This document shows, piece by piece, positions 44,449 to 53,300 of a stretch of 64,000 nt of DNA. The stretch covers positions 1 through 64,000 of the forward strand of contig JAACTB010000007.1 in the NCBI GenBank assembly GCA_009993605.1, given 5' to 3'. The translations under genes were made by a program, and so were the position numbers. Within the stretch, counting starts at the first letter, position 1; each line of letters opens with the position of its first letter. The notes beneath the pieces were generated by a model, which worked only from the letters and a program-made list of their open reading frames with translations, was not told where the DNA came from and made no database searches. The stretch is from Erythrobacter sp. (GTDB lineage Bacteria > Pseudomonadota > Alphaproteobacteria > Sphingomonadales > Sphingomonadaceae).

Positions 44449-47295
44449 TCAGTCCCCGAAGGTGCGCTGCCACCAGCCGCGCTTGGGCTTCGCGGTTTCG
44501 ATGGTTCCGGCGCTCTCGTCGCTTGGCTGAGCCGCCTGCGCTTCGGAAGCGGCGGGCTCCGACCCGGTCGCGTCTTCGGTTTTCGCCTTGGGCTTGCGCG
44601 CGCGCTTGGCAGCCGGCTTGGGCGCTTCCTCGGCTGTCGGCTCGCCCGTAGCTTCGGTTTCGACAGTCTCGGTCGCAGCCTTTTTGCTGCGCGAGGCGCG
44701 CTTCGGCTTGGGCGCTTCTTCGCCCGTTTCCGACGAAGCCTCGACGGGCGCTTCGCTCGCCGGAGCGTCTTGCGTCACCGCCTTCTTGCGCGGAGCCCGC
44801 TTGCGCTTCGGCTTCTCGGCCGGTTCGGCTTCGTCCGAAGCGGTCTCGGCGGTTTCAGCCGCCGCGGCCTTCTTCCGCGGGGCCCGCTTGCGCTTCGGTT
44901 TTTCCTCCGCAGCGGGTTCGTCGCCCATGGCTTCGGCGGTTTCGGGAGCATCGTCCGGTCCGGCGACGACAGCCATGTCGTTCACGACATGCTGCGAAAC
45001 CTCTTCGAGATTTTCCGCATCGCTCTCGTTCACCTCGTCCTGGCGCGAACGGTTGCGGCCGCCACGGCGCCCGCGTCCGCCACGGCGGCGCTTGCGCCGG
45101 GGGCGATCGTCGTCCGATCCCTGCTCGTCGCTGCGATCGCCGCGCTCACCGTTGTCGCTTTCGCCCGCTTCGGCATCGTTCTCGTCGTTGTCATCCGAAC
45201 GGGTATTTTCCCGCTCGTCGCCGTCAGAACGATCGCGCTTGCGATTGCGGTTGCGCCCGCCTCGGCGGCGCTTGCGCTTGCCTTCTCCCTCATCCTCGTC
45301 CCGCTCCGAACGGCGGGCTTGGCGCGGCTCGTCCTCCTCGTCGAGATCGTCTTCCTCGATGTCGAGGTCGTCGTCCTCGTCGAAAGCGATCGGCTCGAAC
45401 TTCGGTGCGTCCTTGGGCTTGGGGCCATGGCTCGAGACGTTCATCTTGGCGCCTTCGTCCTCACCCTCGGGCACGACTTCGACGGTGACGCCGTAACGCT
45501 GTTCGATCTCCATCAGATCGGACCGCTTCTCGTTCAACAGATAGATCGCGGCTTCCGTGCTGGCGGCGAGGCGGATGACGGTACCCTTGCCCTTGGCCGC
45601 CTCGTCCTCGATCAGGCGAAGGGCGGAAAGGCCCGCGCTGCTCGCGGTGCGGACCAGGCCGGTGCCGTCGCAGTGGGGGCATTCGCGCGTGGTCGCTTCG
45701 AGCACGCCGGTGCGCAGGCGCTGGCGGCTCATCTCCATCAGGCCGAAGCTCGAGATGCGGCCCACCTGGATGCGCGCCCGGTCGGTCTTGAGCGCGTCCT
45801 TCATCGCGCGCTCCACCTTGCGGGTGTTCGAATGCTGCTCCATGTCGATGAAGTCGATCACGACCAGGCCCGCCATGTCGCGCAGGCGCAACTGACGGGC
45901 GATTTCGCGCGCGGCTTCGAGATTGGTGTGGAGCGCGGTCTGCTCGATCCCGTGTTCCTTGGTGGAACGGCCCGAGTTGATGTCGATCGAAACCAGCGCC
46001 TCGGTCGGGTTGATGATGAGATAACCGCCCGATTTCAGCTGCACCATCGGATCGTACATGGCCTTCAGCTGATCTTCCGCGCCATAGCGCTGGAACATCG
46101 GCACCGGATCGGAATAAGCCTTCACCCGGCGCGCATGGCTGGGCATCAGCAGCTTCATGAAGGCCTTGGCCGACTTGTAGCCCTGCTCGCCCTCGACCAC
46201 GACCTCTTCGATCTCGCGATTGTAGATGTCACGGATGGCGCGCTTGATCAGGTCGCTGTCCGAATGGATCAGCGCCGGCGCGCTGGAGGACAGGGTCTTT
46301 TCGCGGATTTCGTCCCACAGACGCGCGAGATAGTCGAAATCGCGCTTGATCTCGGTCTTGGTGCGCGAAAGACCTGCGGTCCGCACGATCAGGCCCATCG
46401 AACGCGGCAGGCTGAGGTCGCCGACGATCTGCTTCAGCCGCTTGCGGTCGCTCGCCGAATTGATCTTGCGCGAAATGCCGCCGCCATGGCTGCTATTCGG
46501 CATCAGCACGGTGTAGCGCCCGGCGAGGCTGAGATAGGTGGTCAGCGCCGCGCCCTTGTTGCCGCGCTCTTCCTTGACAACCTGGACGAGGAGCACCTGG
46601 CGGCGCTGGATGACGTCCTGGATCTTGTATTTGCGGCGCAGCGCCATGCGGCGCGCGCGTGCTTCGTCGACTTCCTTGGCGCGGGTGCGGGGCTTGCCAC
46701 CCTTGCCATTGCGACCCCGCTGGCGGCGGCGACCGCGCGAACGACCATTGTCGTCGTCCCCGTCACTGTCTTCGTCACTGTCTTCGCCACCGTCTTCGCC
46801 ATCGTCACCATCATCGGAATCGCCAGCGACGTGGCCTTCCTCGATCGTGGCGACATCGTCCTTGTCCGACGTGTCGACCTCTTCGAGGCCGTCCTCGGCG
46901 AATTCCTCGGCCAGCGCTTCGGAGCTTTCGTCCTCGGCGTCGTATTCCTCGCCCGGCATCTGGCCGCGCGCTTCCTCGTCTTCGCGCAGGCGCTGCTCTT
47001 CCTCGGCCACTTCGGCTTCGGCGGCGAGCAGGGCGTCGCGATCTTCCTTGGGAATCTGGTAATAATCGGGGTGGATTTCACCGAAGGCGAGGAAGCCGTG
47101 GCGATTGCCACCGAAATCGACGAAGGCCGCCTGAAGCGAGGGTTCGACCCGCGTGACCTTGGCTAGATAGATATTGCCCTTGATCTGCTTGTGATCGGCA
47201 GATTCGAAGTCGAATTCCTCAATCCGATTGCCTTTGAGGACCGCCACCCGGGTTTCTTCCTGGTGGCGCGCATCGATTAGCATGCGCGTTGCCAT
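44449..47295 (-). CDS. rne: Ribonuclease E/G family endoribonuclease
   Basis: RNase E initiates mRNA decay and processes rRNA and tRNA. The 948-aa protein has an S1 domain at the start (GNIYLAKVTRVEPSLQAAFVDFG) with an acidic insert (about 85-180, as in other alphaproteobacteria). Its catalytic DNase I-like part has VSIDINSGRST with the metal Asp residues, and the Zn-link cysteines are in CPHCDGTG. The C-terminal tail (about 635-948) is disordered, with alternating acidic blocks and repeated Arg/Lys motifs (KPKRKRAPRKKA and variants), ending KPKRGWWQRTFGD. The tail probably binds RNA and degradosome partners. Start ATG 47295, or 47283 four codons on. Confidence 0.96.
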   Translation of the reverse strand: MATRMLIDARHQEETRVAVLKGNRIEEFDFESADHKQIKGNIYLAKVTRVEPSLQAAFVDFGGNRHGFLAFGEIHPDYYQIPKEDRDALLAAEAEVAEEEQRLREDEEARGQMPGEEYDAEDESSEALAEEFAEDGLEEVDTSDKDDVATIEEGHVAGDSDDGDDGEDGGEDSDEDSDGDDDNGRSRGRRRQRGRNGKGGKPRTRAKEVDEARARRMALRRKYKIQDVIQRRQVLLVQVVKEERGNKGAALTTYLSLAGRYTVLMPNSSHGGGISRKINSASDRKRLKQIVGDLSLPRSMGLIVRTAGLSRTKTEIKRDFDYLARLWDEIREKTLSSSAPALIHSDSDLIKRAIRDIYNREIEEVVVEGEQGYKSAKAFMKLLMPSHARRVKAYSDPVPMFQRYGAEDQLKAMYDPMVQLKSGGYLIINPTEALVSIDINSGRSTKEHGIEQTALHTNLEAAREIARQLRLRDMAGLVVIDFIDMEQHSNTRKVERAMKDALKTDRARIQVGRISSFGLMEMSRQRLRTGVLEATTRECPHCDGTGLVRTASSAGLSALRLIEDEAAKGKGTVIRLAASTEAAIYLLNEKRSDLMEIEQRYGVTVEVVPEGEDEGAKMNVSSHGPKPKDAPKFEPIAFDEDDDLDIEEDDLDEEDEPRQARRSERDEDEGEGKRKRRRGGRNRNRKRDRSDGDERENTRSDDNDENDAEAGESDNGERGDRSDEQGSDDDRPRRKRRRGGRGRRGGRNRSRQDEVNESDAENLEEVSQHVVNDMAVVAGPDDAPETAEAMGDEPAAEEKPKRKRAPRKKAAAAETAETASDEAEPAEKPKRKRAPRKKAVTQDAPASEAPVEASSETGEEAPKPKRASRSKKAATETVETEATGEPTAEEAPKPAAKRARKPKAKTEDATGSEPAASEAQAAQPSDESAGTIETAKPKRGWWQRTFGD

Positions 47296-47570
47296 TGATA
47301 TGTCTCCAAGCGCAGGGGGGCGGGTGCGACCCGGCCTCGCCCTTGCGCGAATTGTGATGGGAACCGCCGCTGCCGACCTTGGGGCGGGCGAGGGCGGTCG
47401 ATAGGAACCGGTCGAGGCGCACAGCGCGTCCGAGCCGGAAATGCGTGTCTGCGAAACCGATCCCGCGCATGGTGCGCGTTACCTGGCCCGCACCAGCCAC
47501 ACCGCCGGCAGATGCCTGCGTGTGGAAGAGCGGGAAGGGCTTGATCATGTGTCGCATCAACCTGTTTCGA

Positions 47571-47597
47571 GGGATCGCGATAAATCCAGGCGATCCC
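47571..47597 (-). repeat. Inverted repeat GGGATCGC-11 nt-GCGATCCC in the rne leader
   Basis: A perfect 8+8 bp inverted repeat with an 11-nt loop (containing ATAAATC) lies about 280 bp upstream of the rne start codon. On an rne transcript it would form a stable stem-loop; on DNA it could be an operator. There is no T-run, so it is not an intrinsic terminator. Confidence 0.45.
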
Positions 47598-47666
47598 GCG
47601 CCGGGTCCGATTGGTTTCGGACTCTTGCGAAATCCGCGCTAGCATCAGGGCCGGGGCACGGCAACC

Positions 47667-47693
47667 ATATTGCGCGAACGGGATATTGCGCGA
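47667..47693 (+). repeat. Direct repeat ATATTGCGCGA x2 upstream of the amidase gene
   Basis: ATATTGCGCGA occurs at 47667-47677 and again at 47683-47693, with a 16-bp period, 33 bp before the amidase ATG. Two such sites could bind a regulator that recognises direct repeats. The sites overlap the expected promoter position of this gene. Confidence 0.5.
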
Positions 47694-47725
47694 TGGGTCG
47701 GTAACCCCGTAATGCAGACAGCGCG

Positions 47726-48700
47726 ATGCAGCGCCGTCCTCATCCTTATGCGATCCTGGCCCTTCCCGTCGCGCTGTTCGCCATTGCGATGGGTGTGGCG
47801 GCGGCGAGCGGACGGGATCTGCCGATCCCGCATTTCGGCCGCGATTATGCGCCGCGTATCGTGCTGGAAAGCGACGCGGCGGTCGATCTTCCGCAAATCG
47901 AAGGGGCCGAGGGCGACGACCGCCCTCTGGTGGTGATCGATCCTGGCCATGGCGGGCACGATCCCGGCGCATCCGGTGTCGGCGTGATCGAAAAGGATCT
48001 CGTCCTCGATCTCGCTAAGGCCCTGCGCGATGCCCTGCTGGAACAGGGAGACGTTCGCGTCGCGCTGACGCGGAGCGACGATCGCTATCTCCTCCATGCC
48101 GAACGTTTCGAAATCGCGCGGCGGCTCGGTGCGGATCTGTTCGTCTCGATCCACGCCGATTCCGCTGGCGAGGCGAGCGAGGTGGAGGGCGCCAGCATCT
48201 ACACTCTTTCGACGCAGGCGAGCAGCGAGGCGGCCGCGCGCTTCGCCGAGCGGGAGAACCGCGCCGACCGGATCAACGGACAGGACATTGCCGGGCAGAG
48301 CGATGTGGTGAACACCATCCTCGTCGAATTGTCGCAGCGGCGCACGCAGGCGGAATCGCGCCAGTTCGCCGATCTGATCCAGCGCGAAGGCGAGGGCGCG
48401 ATCCGGTTCCATCCGCAGCCGCGCCGCTCCGCCGCCCTCAAAGTCCTGCGCGCGCCGGACGTGCCGAGCGTCCTGTTCGAAAGCGGCTTCATCACCAATG
48501 AGGAAGAGGCCGCACGGCTCGCCTCGCCTGCGGGTCGGACGCGTTTCGCCGAGACGCTCGCACGCGCCATCCGCATCTATTTCGTGCGCCAACGCGACGA
48601 TCTTCTTGGCGAGGAAACCGATGAGGCGAGCGAGCCCACCACGGATGACGCGCCGACCGAGACACCAACTGACGCGGAACCCGACGCGCCAGAGGCCTAG
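47726..48700 (+). CDS. N-acetylmuramoyl-L-alanine amidase (AmiA/B/C type)
   Basis: This 324-aa zinc amidase cleaves the bond between MurNAc and L-Ala during cell separation. An N-terminal signal/anchor (about 8-26, ILALPVALFAIAMGVAA) precedes the catalytic domain. The zinc ligands are the His in VIDPGHGGHDPGA, a Glu after it, and the His in VSIHADSAGE; the LFESGFITNEEEA Glu near the end is catalytic. The C-terminal 35 residues are acidic and Thr/Pro-rich. It precedes PBP1A by 80 bp, forming a cell-wall pair. Confidence 0.93.
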   Translation: MQRRPHPYAILALPVALFAIAMGVAAASGRDLPIPHFGRDYAPRIVLESDAAVDLPQIEGAEGDDRPLVVIDPGHGGHDPGASGVGVIEKDLVLDLAKALRDALLEQGDVRVALTRSDDRYLLHAERFEIARRLGADLFVSIHADSAGEASEVEGASIYTLSTQASSEAAARFAERENRADRINGQDIAGQSDVVNTILVELSQRRTQAESRQFADLIQREGEGAIRFHPQPRRSAALKVLRAPDVPSVLFESGFITNEEEAARLASPAGRTRFAETLARAIRIYFVRQRDDLLGEETDEASEPTTDDAPTETPTDAEPDAPEA

Positions 48701-48780
48701 ACGTCGATTCACGTTCGCTTCGTTATGGCGCGCGACAGGCTTGGCGTGCTAGGGGGCCGACACCGGACGATGGGACCCAG

Positions 48781-51294
48781 ATGGCCGAGCAATCCACTTT
48801 AGACTATTATCGCTACCGTATCCGCCGCGACATTAGCGGAACTCTCGCATGGTTCGCGGCCAATTGGCGCGAGCGGCGGTGGTTCAGATATGGCAGCATC
48901 CTTGTCGGCCTCGCCGTCGCGGGCCTGCTCGCCGCGTGGGCGCTGCTGGCGCGCGACCTGCCGGATGTGGAAACCCTGCTCGAATACGAAACGCCGCTGC
49001 CGACCGTGGTGCGCGGCGGCGATGGCGAGATCGTTCATTCCTACGCCCGAGAACGGCGCGTGCAGCTGCAATATGTCGATTTTCCAACTCAGCTGATCGA
49101 GGCCTATCTGGCGGCGGAGGACAAGACCTTCTTCAGCCATGGCGGTGTCGATCTGAGCGGCACGGCCAATGCCGTGTTCGATTACGCCAGCAAGATGGGA
49201 TCGGGCGAGCGCGCCGTGGGCGGCTCCACCATCACGCAGCAGGTCGCCAAGAACATCCTGCTCGGCGATGAATATTCGGTCACGCGCAAGCTGAAGGAGA
49301 TGATCCTCGCCCGGCGCATCGAGGATACGCTGAGCAAGCGGGAGATCCTCGAACTGTATCTCAACGAAATTCCGCTCGGCCGTCGCAGCTTCGGCGTCCA
49401 GGCGGCATCGCGCGCCTATTTCGACAAGGATGTCGGCGATCTCGATCTGCACGAGATGGCGTTTCTCGCAATCCTGCCCAAGGCGCCCGAACGCTATGGG
49501 CGCGAACGGTTCCGCGACATGGCGATCGAACGGCGAAATTTCGTGCTCGATCAGATGGTGGCCAACGATTTCGTCACGGCGTCCGCCGCAAACACGGCCA
49601 AGGCGCAGGATCTCGGCCTGGTCCAGCAGCGCGAGGAACGCTCGGCGGATGCGGGCTATTTCCTCGAAGAAGTACGCCGCCAGCTGATCGACAAGTTCGG
49701 CGAGAATGCCGAAAATGGGCCGAACAGCGTCTATGCGGGCGGCCTTTGGGTTCGGACCTCGCTCGACATGGAATTGCAGGACGCGGCGCGCGATGCGTTG
49801 CGCGCGCAATTGCTGAGTTATCAAGGCAATCGCGGGTTCTCCGGCCCGATCGCCACTCTGAACCCCGACAATGGCGACCTGATCGGCCAGCTTCGCTCCT
49901 CCAATCTCTCGATCAATTACGAGGACTGGCGCGTTGGCGTGGTCACCGAAGGCGGCTCTTCGCCAACGATCGGCCTGACCGATGGCGAGACTTACTCGCT
50001 GCTCGGCGCACCCGGTTCGCTCAAGGCTGGCGATGTGGTCGCGGCGCAGCAAGCGTCCGGCGGCTATCGCCTGCGCACGGTGCCCGAAGTCTCGGGCGCC
50101 TTCCTCGCTCAGAACCCGCAGACCGGGCGCATCCTCGCCATGCAGGGCGGGTTCGACAGCCGCCTAGGCAGCTTCAACCGCGCCACCCAGGCGCTGCGCC
50201 AGCCCGGATCGACGATCAAGCCCTTCGTCTACGCCACCGGTCTCGACCACGGCCTGACCCCGGCGAGCGAAATTCCCGACCAGACCTATTGCTTCTATCA
50301 GGGCGCGAATCTCGGCGAGAAATGCTTCCGCAATTTCGGCGGCGGCGGTGGCGGAGTGCACACGATGCGCTGGGGCCTCGAACAGAGCCGCAATCTCATG
50401 ACCGTCCACATCGCGATGGATGCAGGGATGCCGAACGTCATCAAGACCTTCGAGAATATGAATATCGGGAGCTACGATCCCTATCCCGCCTTCGCGCTGG
50501 GTGCTGGCGACACCACGGTCGAAAAAATGGTCAACGCCTATTCGGCGCTCGTCAATTGGGGGCGCCTCAACCAGCCGAGCGTGATCGACTATGTGCAGGA
50601 TCGCCGGGGCAAGGTGATCTGGCGGTCGGACACGCGCGACTGCACGGGCTGCAACATGGCCGAATGGGACGGTCAGCCGATGCCGCGCTTCGGTGCCAAG
50701 GGGCGTCAGGCGATGGATGCGCGCACCGCGTTCCAGACGGTCCATATGCTCGAAGGCGTGGTGACGCGCGGCACGGCGGTGCGCCTGCGCAGCCTCGACA
50801 TGCCGCTGTTCGGCAAGACCGGGACCACCACCGGGCCGACCAATGCCTGGTTCGTGGGCGGCAGTCCGCAGATCGTGGCGGGCATGTATGTCGGTTTCGA
50901 CCAGCCCCGCAATCTGGGTGGCTGGGTGCAGGGCGGAAACACCGCCGCGCCGATCTTCAAGCGCTTCGTCGAGGCATCGAAGGATCGCTGGGAGGGCGAC
51001 GAATTCATCGCGCCCGCCGGTGTCCGCATGGTGCGGGTCGATCGCCGCACCGGCAAACGGGTGTTCGACGGCACCCCGTCCGACGATCCCAAGGCCGCCG
51101 TGATCTGGGAGGCGTTCAAGCCCGATACCGAACCGCCCCGTTCCACCCGGCAGGATCAGATCGCGGCCAAGCGGAACGAGATCCTCGAAATGATCAGGCG
51201 CGGGCGCGCGGCGGAGCAGCGCACCGTGTCGGCGGCGACGCCGCGGATCGAGGCGCAGACCGACTTCGTCGAGGAGCAGGGCGGGATCTACTGA
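48781..51294 (+). CDS. mrcA: Penicillin-binding protein 1A (bifunctional)
   Basis: PBP1A polymerises glycan strands and cross-links peptides. The 837-aa protein has a membrane anchor at about 37-58. The glycosyltransferase domain has EDKTFFSHGGVD with the catalytic Glu113 region and GGSTITQQVAKN. The transpeptidase domain has the SxxK serine S477 (GSTIKPF), SRN in EQSRNLM and the KTGTT triad at 679-683. An OB-like insert sits between the two. Length and motif order fit MrcA/PonA. The next gene, prfB, starts 108 bp downstream. Confidence 0.95.
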   Translation: MAEQSTLDYYRYRIRRDISGTLAWFAANWRERRWFRYGSILVGLAVAGLLAAWALLARDLPDVETLLEYETPLPTVVRGGDGEIVHSYARERRVQLQYVDFPTQLIEAYLAAEDKTFFSHGGVDLSGTANAVFDYASKMGSGERAVGGSTITQQVAKNILLGDEYSVTRKLKEMILARRIEDTLSKREILELYLNEIPLGRRSFGVQAASRAYFDKDVGDLDLHEMAFLAILPKAPERYGRERFRDMAIERRNFVLDQMVANDFVTASAANTAKAQDLGLVQQREERSADAGYFLEEVRRQLIDKFGENAENGPNSVYAGGLWVRTSLDMELQDAARDALRAQLLSYQGNRGFSGPIATLNPDNGDLIGQLRSSNLSINYEDWRVGVVTEGGSSPTIGLTDGETYSLLGAPGSLKAGDVVAAQQASGGYRLRTVPEVSGAFLAQNPQTGRILAMQGGFDSRLGSFNRATQALRQPGSTIKPFVYATGLDHGLTPASEIPDQTYCFYQGANLGEKCFRNFGGGGGGVHTMRWGLEQSRNLMTVHIAMDAGMPNVIKTFENMNIGSYDPYPAFALGAGDTTVEKMVNAYSALVNWGRLNQPSVIDYVQDRRGKVIWRSDTRDCTGCNMAEWDGQPMPRFGAKGRQAMDARTAFQTVHMLEGVVTRGTAVRLRSLDMPLFGKTGTTTGPTNAWFVGGSPQIVAGMYVGFDQPRNLGGWVQGGNTAAPIFKRFVEASKDRWEGDEFIAPAGVRMVRVDRRTGKRVFDGTPSDDPKAAVIWEAFKPDTEPPRSTRQDQIAAKRNEILEMIRRGRAAEQRTVSAATPRIEAQTDFVEEQGGIY

Positions 51295-51402
51295 TCCCAC
51301 GCTCCCTTCGCGCAGTCCTGCCCAAGGGCCGCTGAACTTTACAAACCGCACCTGCTCGCTAAGCGCGGGTGGGTAAGACAGTATCTCTCGAAGGATTATA
51401 CC

Positions 51403-52530
51403 ATGCGTGCCGAAGGGCAGGCCTATATCGACCGTATCGAAGCCGCCTTGTCGCTGGTTCGCCAATCGCTGGACTGGGAGCGCGCCCTGCGCCGCCTGGA
51501 CGAGCTCAATGCGCGCGTCCAGGATCCCAGCCTGTGGGACAATCCCAAGGAAGCGCAGGCGATCAATCGCGAGCAGAAGCAGCTCGAAACCGCGATTGCG
51601 ACCGTCAACGAAATCTCCTCCGAAATGTCCGATGCGATCGACTTCGTCGAAATGGGCGAGGACGAGGGCGACGACGAGGTCGTGAAGGACGGTCTCGCCA
51701 GCCTCGAAAAGCTCGCCACGCGCGCCGATGCCGACAAGGTCCAGGCGCTGTTGTCGGGCGAAGCGGACGGGAACGACACCTATCTCGAAATCCATGCGGG
51801 CGCGGGCGGCACAGAAAGCCAGGACTGGGCCGAAATGCTCTTCCGCATGTATGCCCGCTGGGCGGAAAAGCGCGGCTTCAAGGTGGAGACGGTCGAATAT
51901 CAGGCGGGCGACCAGGCCGGGATCAAATCCGCGACTTTGCTGATCAAGGGCGACAACGCCTATGGATACGCCAAGACGGAGAGCGGCGTCCATCGCCTGG
52001 TCCGGATCAGCCCCTATGACAGCTCCGCGCGGCGCCACACCAGTTTCAGCTCGGTCTGGGTCTATCCCGTCATCGACGACGATTTCGAGATCGAGATCAA
52101 TGAAAGCGATCTGAAGATCGACACCTATCGCGCCTCGGGCGCGGGTGGGCAGCACGTCAACACCACCGATTCCGCCGTGCGCATCACCCACCAGCCGACC
52201 GGGATCGTCGTCGCCAGCCAGAACGATCGCAGCCAGCACAAGAACCGCGCGACTGCGATGAACATGCTCAAGGCCCGCCTCTACGAGCGCGAAATGGCCG
52301 AACGCGAGGCGGCGGCAGGCACCGAATACGAGAGCAAGACCGATATCGGATGGGGCCACCAGATCAGGAGCTATGTCCTCCAGCCCTATCAGATGGTGAA
52401 GGACCTTCGCACCGGCGTGACCAGCCCGACGCCCGACGACGTGCTCGACGGCGCACTCGATCCGTTCATCTCCGCCGCGCTGGCGCAGCGGGTAACGGGC
52501 GAGACGGTCGAAATCGAGGACGTGGAGTGA
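51403..52530 (+). CDS. prfB: Peptide chain release factor 2
   Basis: RF2 ends translation at UGA and UAA. The 375-aa sequence has the peptidyl-tRNA hydrolysis GGQ at 248-250 (GAGGQHVNTTDS) and a codon-recognition loop that reads SPY (203-205) rather than the SPF of E. coli. The frame is continuous across the position where many prfB genes have a +1 frameshift at an in-frame UGA (here SLDWERA), so no programmed shift is used. A good AAGGA site lies before the ATG. The downstream lipoprotein gene overlaps the stop by GTGA. Confidence 0.96.
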   Translation: MRAEGQAYIDRIEAALSLVRQSLDWERALRRLDELNARVQDPSLWDNPKEAQAINREQKQLETAIATVNEISSEMSDAIDFVEMGEDEGDDEVVKDGLASLEKLATRADADKVQALLSGEADGNDTYLEIHAGAGGTESQDWAEMLFRMYARWAEKRGFKVETVEYQAGDQAGIKSATLLIKGDNAYGYAKTESGVHRLVRISPYDSSARRHTSFSSVWVYPVIDDDFEIEINESDLKIDTYRASGAGGQHVNTTDSAVRITHQPTGIVVASQNDRSQHKNRATAMNMLKARLYEREMAEREAAAGTEYESKTDIGWGHQIRSYVLQPYQMVKDLRTGVTSPTPDDVLDGALDPFISAALAQRVTGETVEIEDVE

Positions 52531-53276
52531 ATTTGCGCCTGGCCGCCTCAGCGGGTCTGCTGCTGGCGCTCGCCGCCTGCGGCCAGGCACCCGGCGACCG
52601 GCCCGAAACCTCGGCGGAATTTCCCCGCCCCGACCGTCCGGTGTCCGGCCTCGGATCGAACCAGTTCAGCACCGAAACCGCGCGCGACAATCGCGGCGAG
52701 GCCGAAACGGTCATGGACCTCGCGGGGATCGAACCCGGAATGACGGTTGCCGATATCGGTGCCGGGAATGGGTATTACACCGTGCGTCTGGCGGAGCGGG
52801 TCGGAGAGGATGGCCGGGTGCTGGCGCAGGATATCGACCGCAACGCGCTCGAACGACTCGGTCGCCGGGTGGAGCGGCAACGGATCGACAACGTGTCCAT
52901 CCAGCCCGGCTCGCTCGACGATCCTCATCTTCCCGAAGACAGCTTCGACCGCATCTTCATGGTCCATATGTATCACGAGATCGGCGAGCCCTATGCCCTG
53001 CTCTGGCGGATGTGGCCCTCGCTGACCCCGGGCGGGCAGGTCGTGGTGGTCGATGTCGATCGCCCGACCGACCAGCACGGTATCGCGCCGATGCTGCTGG
53101 CCTGCGAATTCGAGCGGGTGGGCTACAAGCTCGTCGCTTTCAAGGATGCGCCCGAACTGGCGGGGTACTATGCACAGTTCGAACGGGGCGCTAACAGACC
53201 CGAACCGGAGAGTATCGAACCGTGTCGTGGAGATGCGGTGGCCAAGTCGGCGGCATCCACGCGATCCGCCACCTGA
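52527..53276 (+). CDS. Class I SAM-methyltransferase-fold lipoprotein
   Basis: This 249-aa protein has the Rossmann motif I TVADIGAGNGYYT (73-85), a motif II DIDRNALERL and PGGQVVVVDVD, all typical of SAM-dependent methyltransferases. Unusually it begins with a lipoprotein signal (basic start, LLLALAAC, lipidated Cys18), which would place it in the envelope, where SAM is not known to be available. The GTG start overlaps prfB (GTGA) and there is no in-frame alternative that keeps the enzyme but loses the signal except further downstream. It may be a catalytically silent fold. Similar secreted methyltransferase-like proteins are seen in other sphingomonads. Confidence 0.78.
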   Translation: MNLRLAASAGLLLALAACGQAPGDRPETSAEFPRPDRPVSGLGSNQFSTETARDNRGEAETVMDLAGIEPGMTVADIGAGNGYYTVRLAERVGEDGRVLAQDIDRNALERLGRRVERQRIDNVSIQPGSLDDPHLPEDSFDRIFMVHMYHEIGEPYALLWRMWPSLTPGGQVVVVDVDRPTDQHGIAPMLLACEFERVGYKLVAFKDAPELAGYYAQFERGANRPEPESIEPCRGDAVAKSAASTRSAT

Positions 53277-53300
53277 AAAGACGCGAACGAAAGACGGATC

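Larger units (their letters stand above)
47296..47725. promoter_or_regulatory. 430-bp divergent region rne / amidase
   Basis: This is the longest non-coding stretch in the window, between the divergent rne and amidase genes. No small gene with a good start and ribosome site is convincing here. An 8-bp inverted repeat (47571-47597) would lie in the rne 5' untranslated region if rne starts far upstream. An 11-bp direct repeat (47667-47693) lies close to the amidase start. The size of the gap itself fits the long, autoregulated leader known for RNase E genes in other bacteria. Confidence 0.5.

Noticed and set aside
44440-47166. 908-codon open frame on the plus strand, opposite rne
   Set aside because: The frame is rich in Leu/Arg/Ala repeats that mirror the low-complexity tail and acidic insert of RNase E. 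The minus-strand product has full RNase E motifs.
47379-47704. Small open frames (about 87 codons) in the rne-amidase gap
   Set aside because: They overlap each other in different frames, lack ribosome sites and have the Arg/Pro/Gly-rich composition of non-coding GC-rich DNA.
50164-52590. 808-codon minus-strand frame opposite PBP1A and prfB
   Set aside because: Antisense shadow of two certain genes; no domain, ribosome site or start region is convincing.
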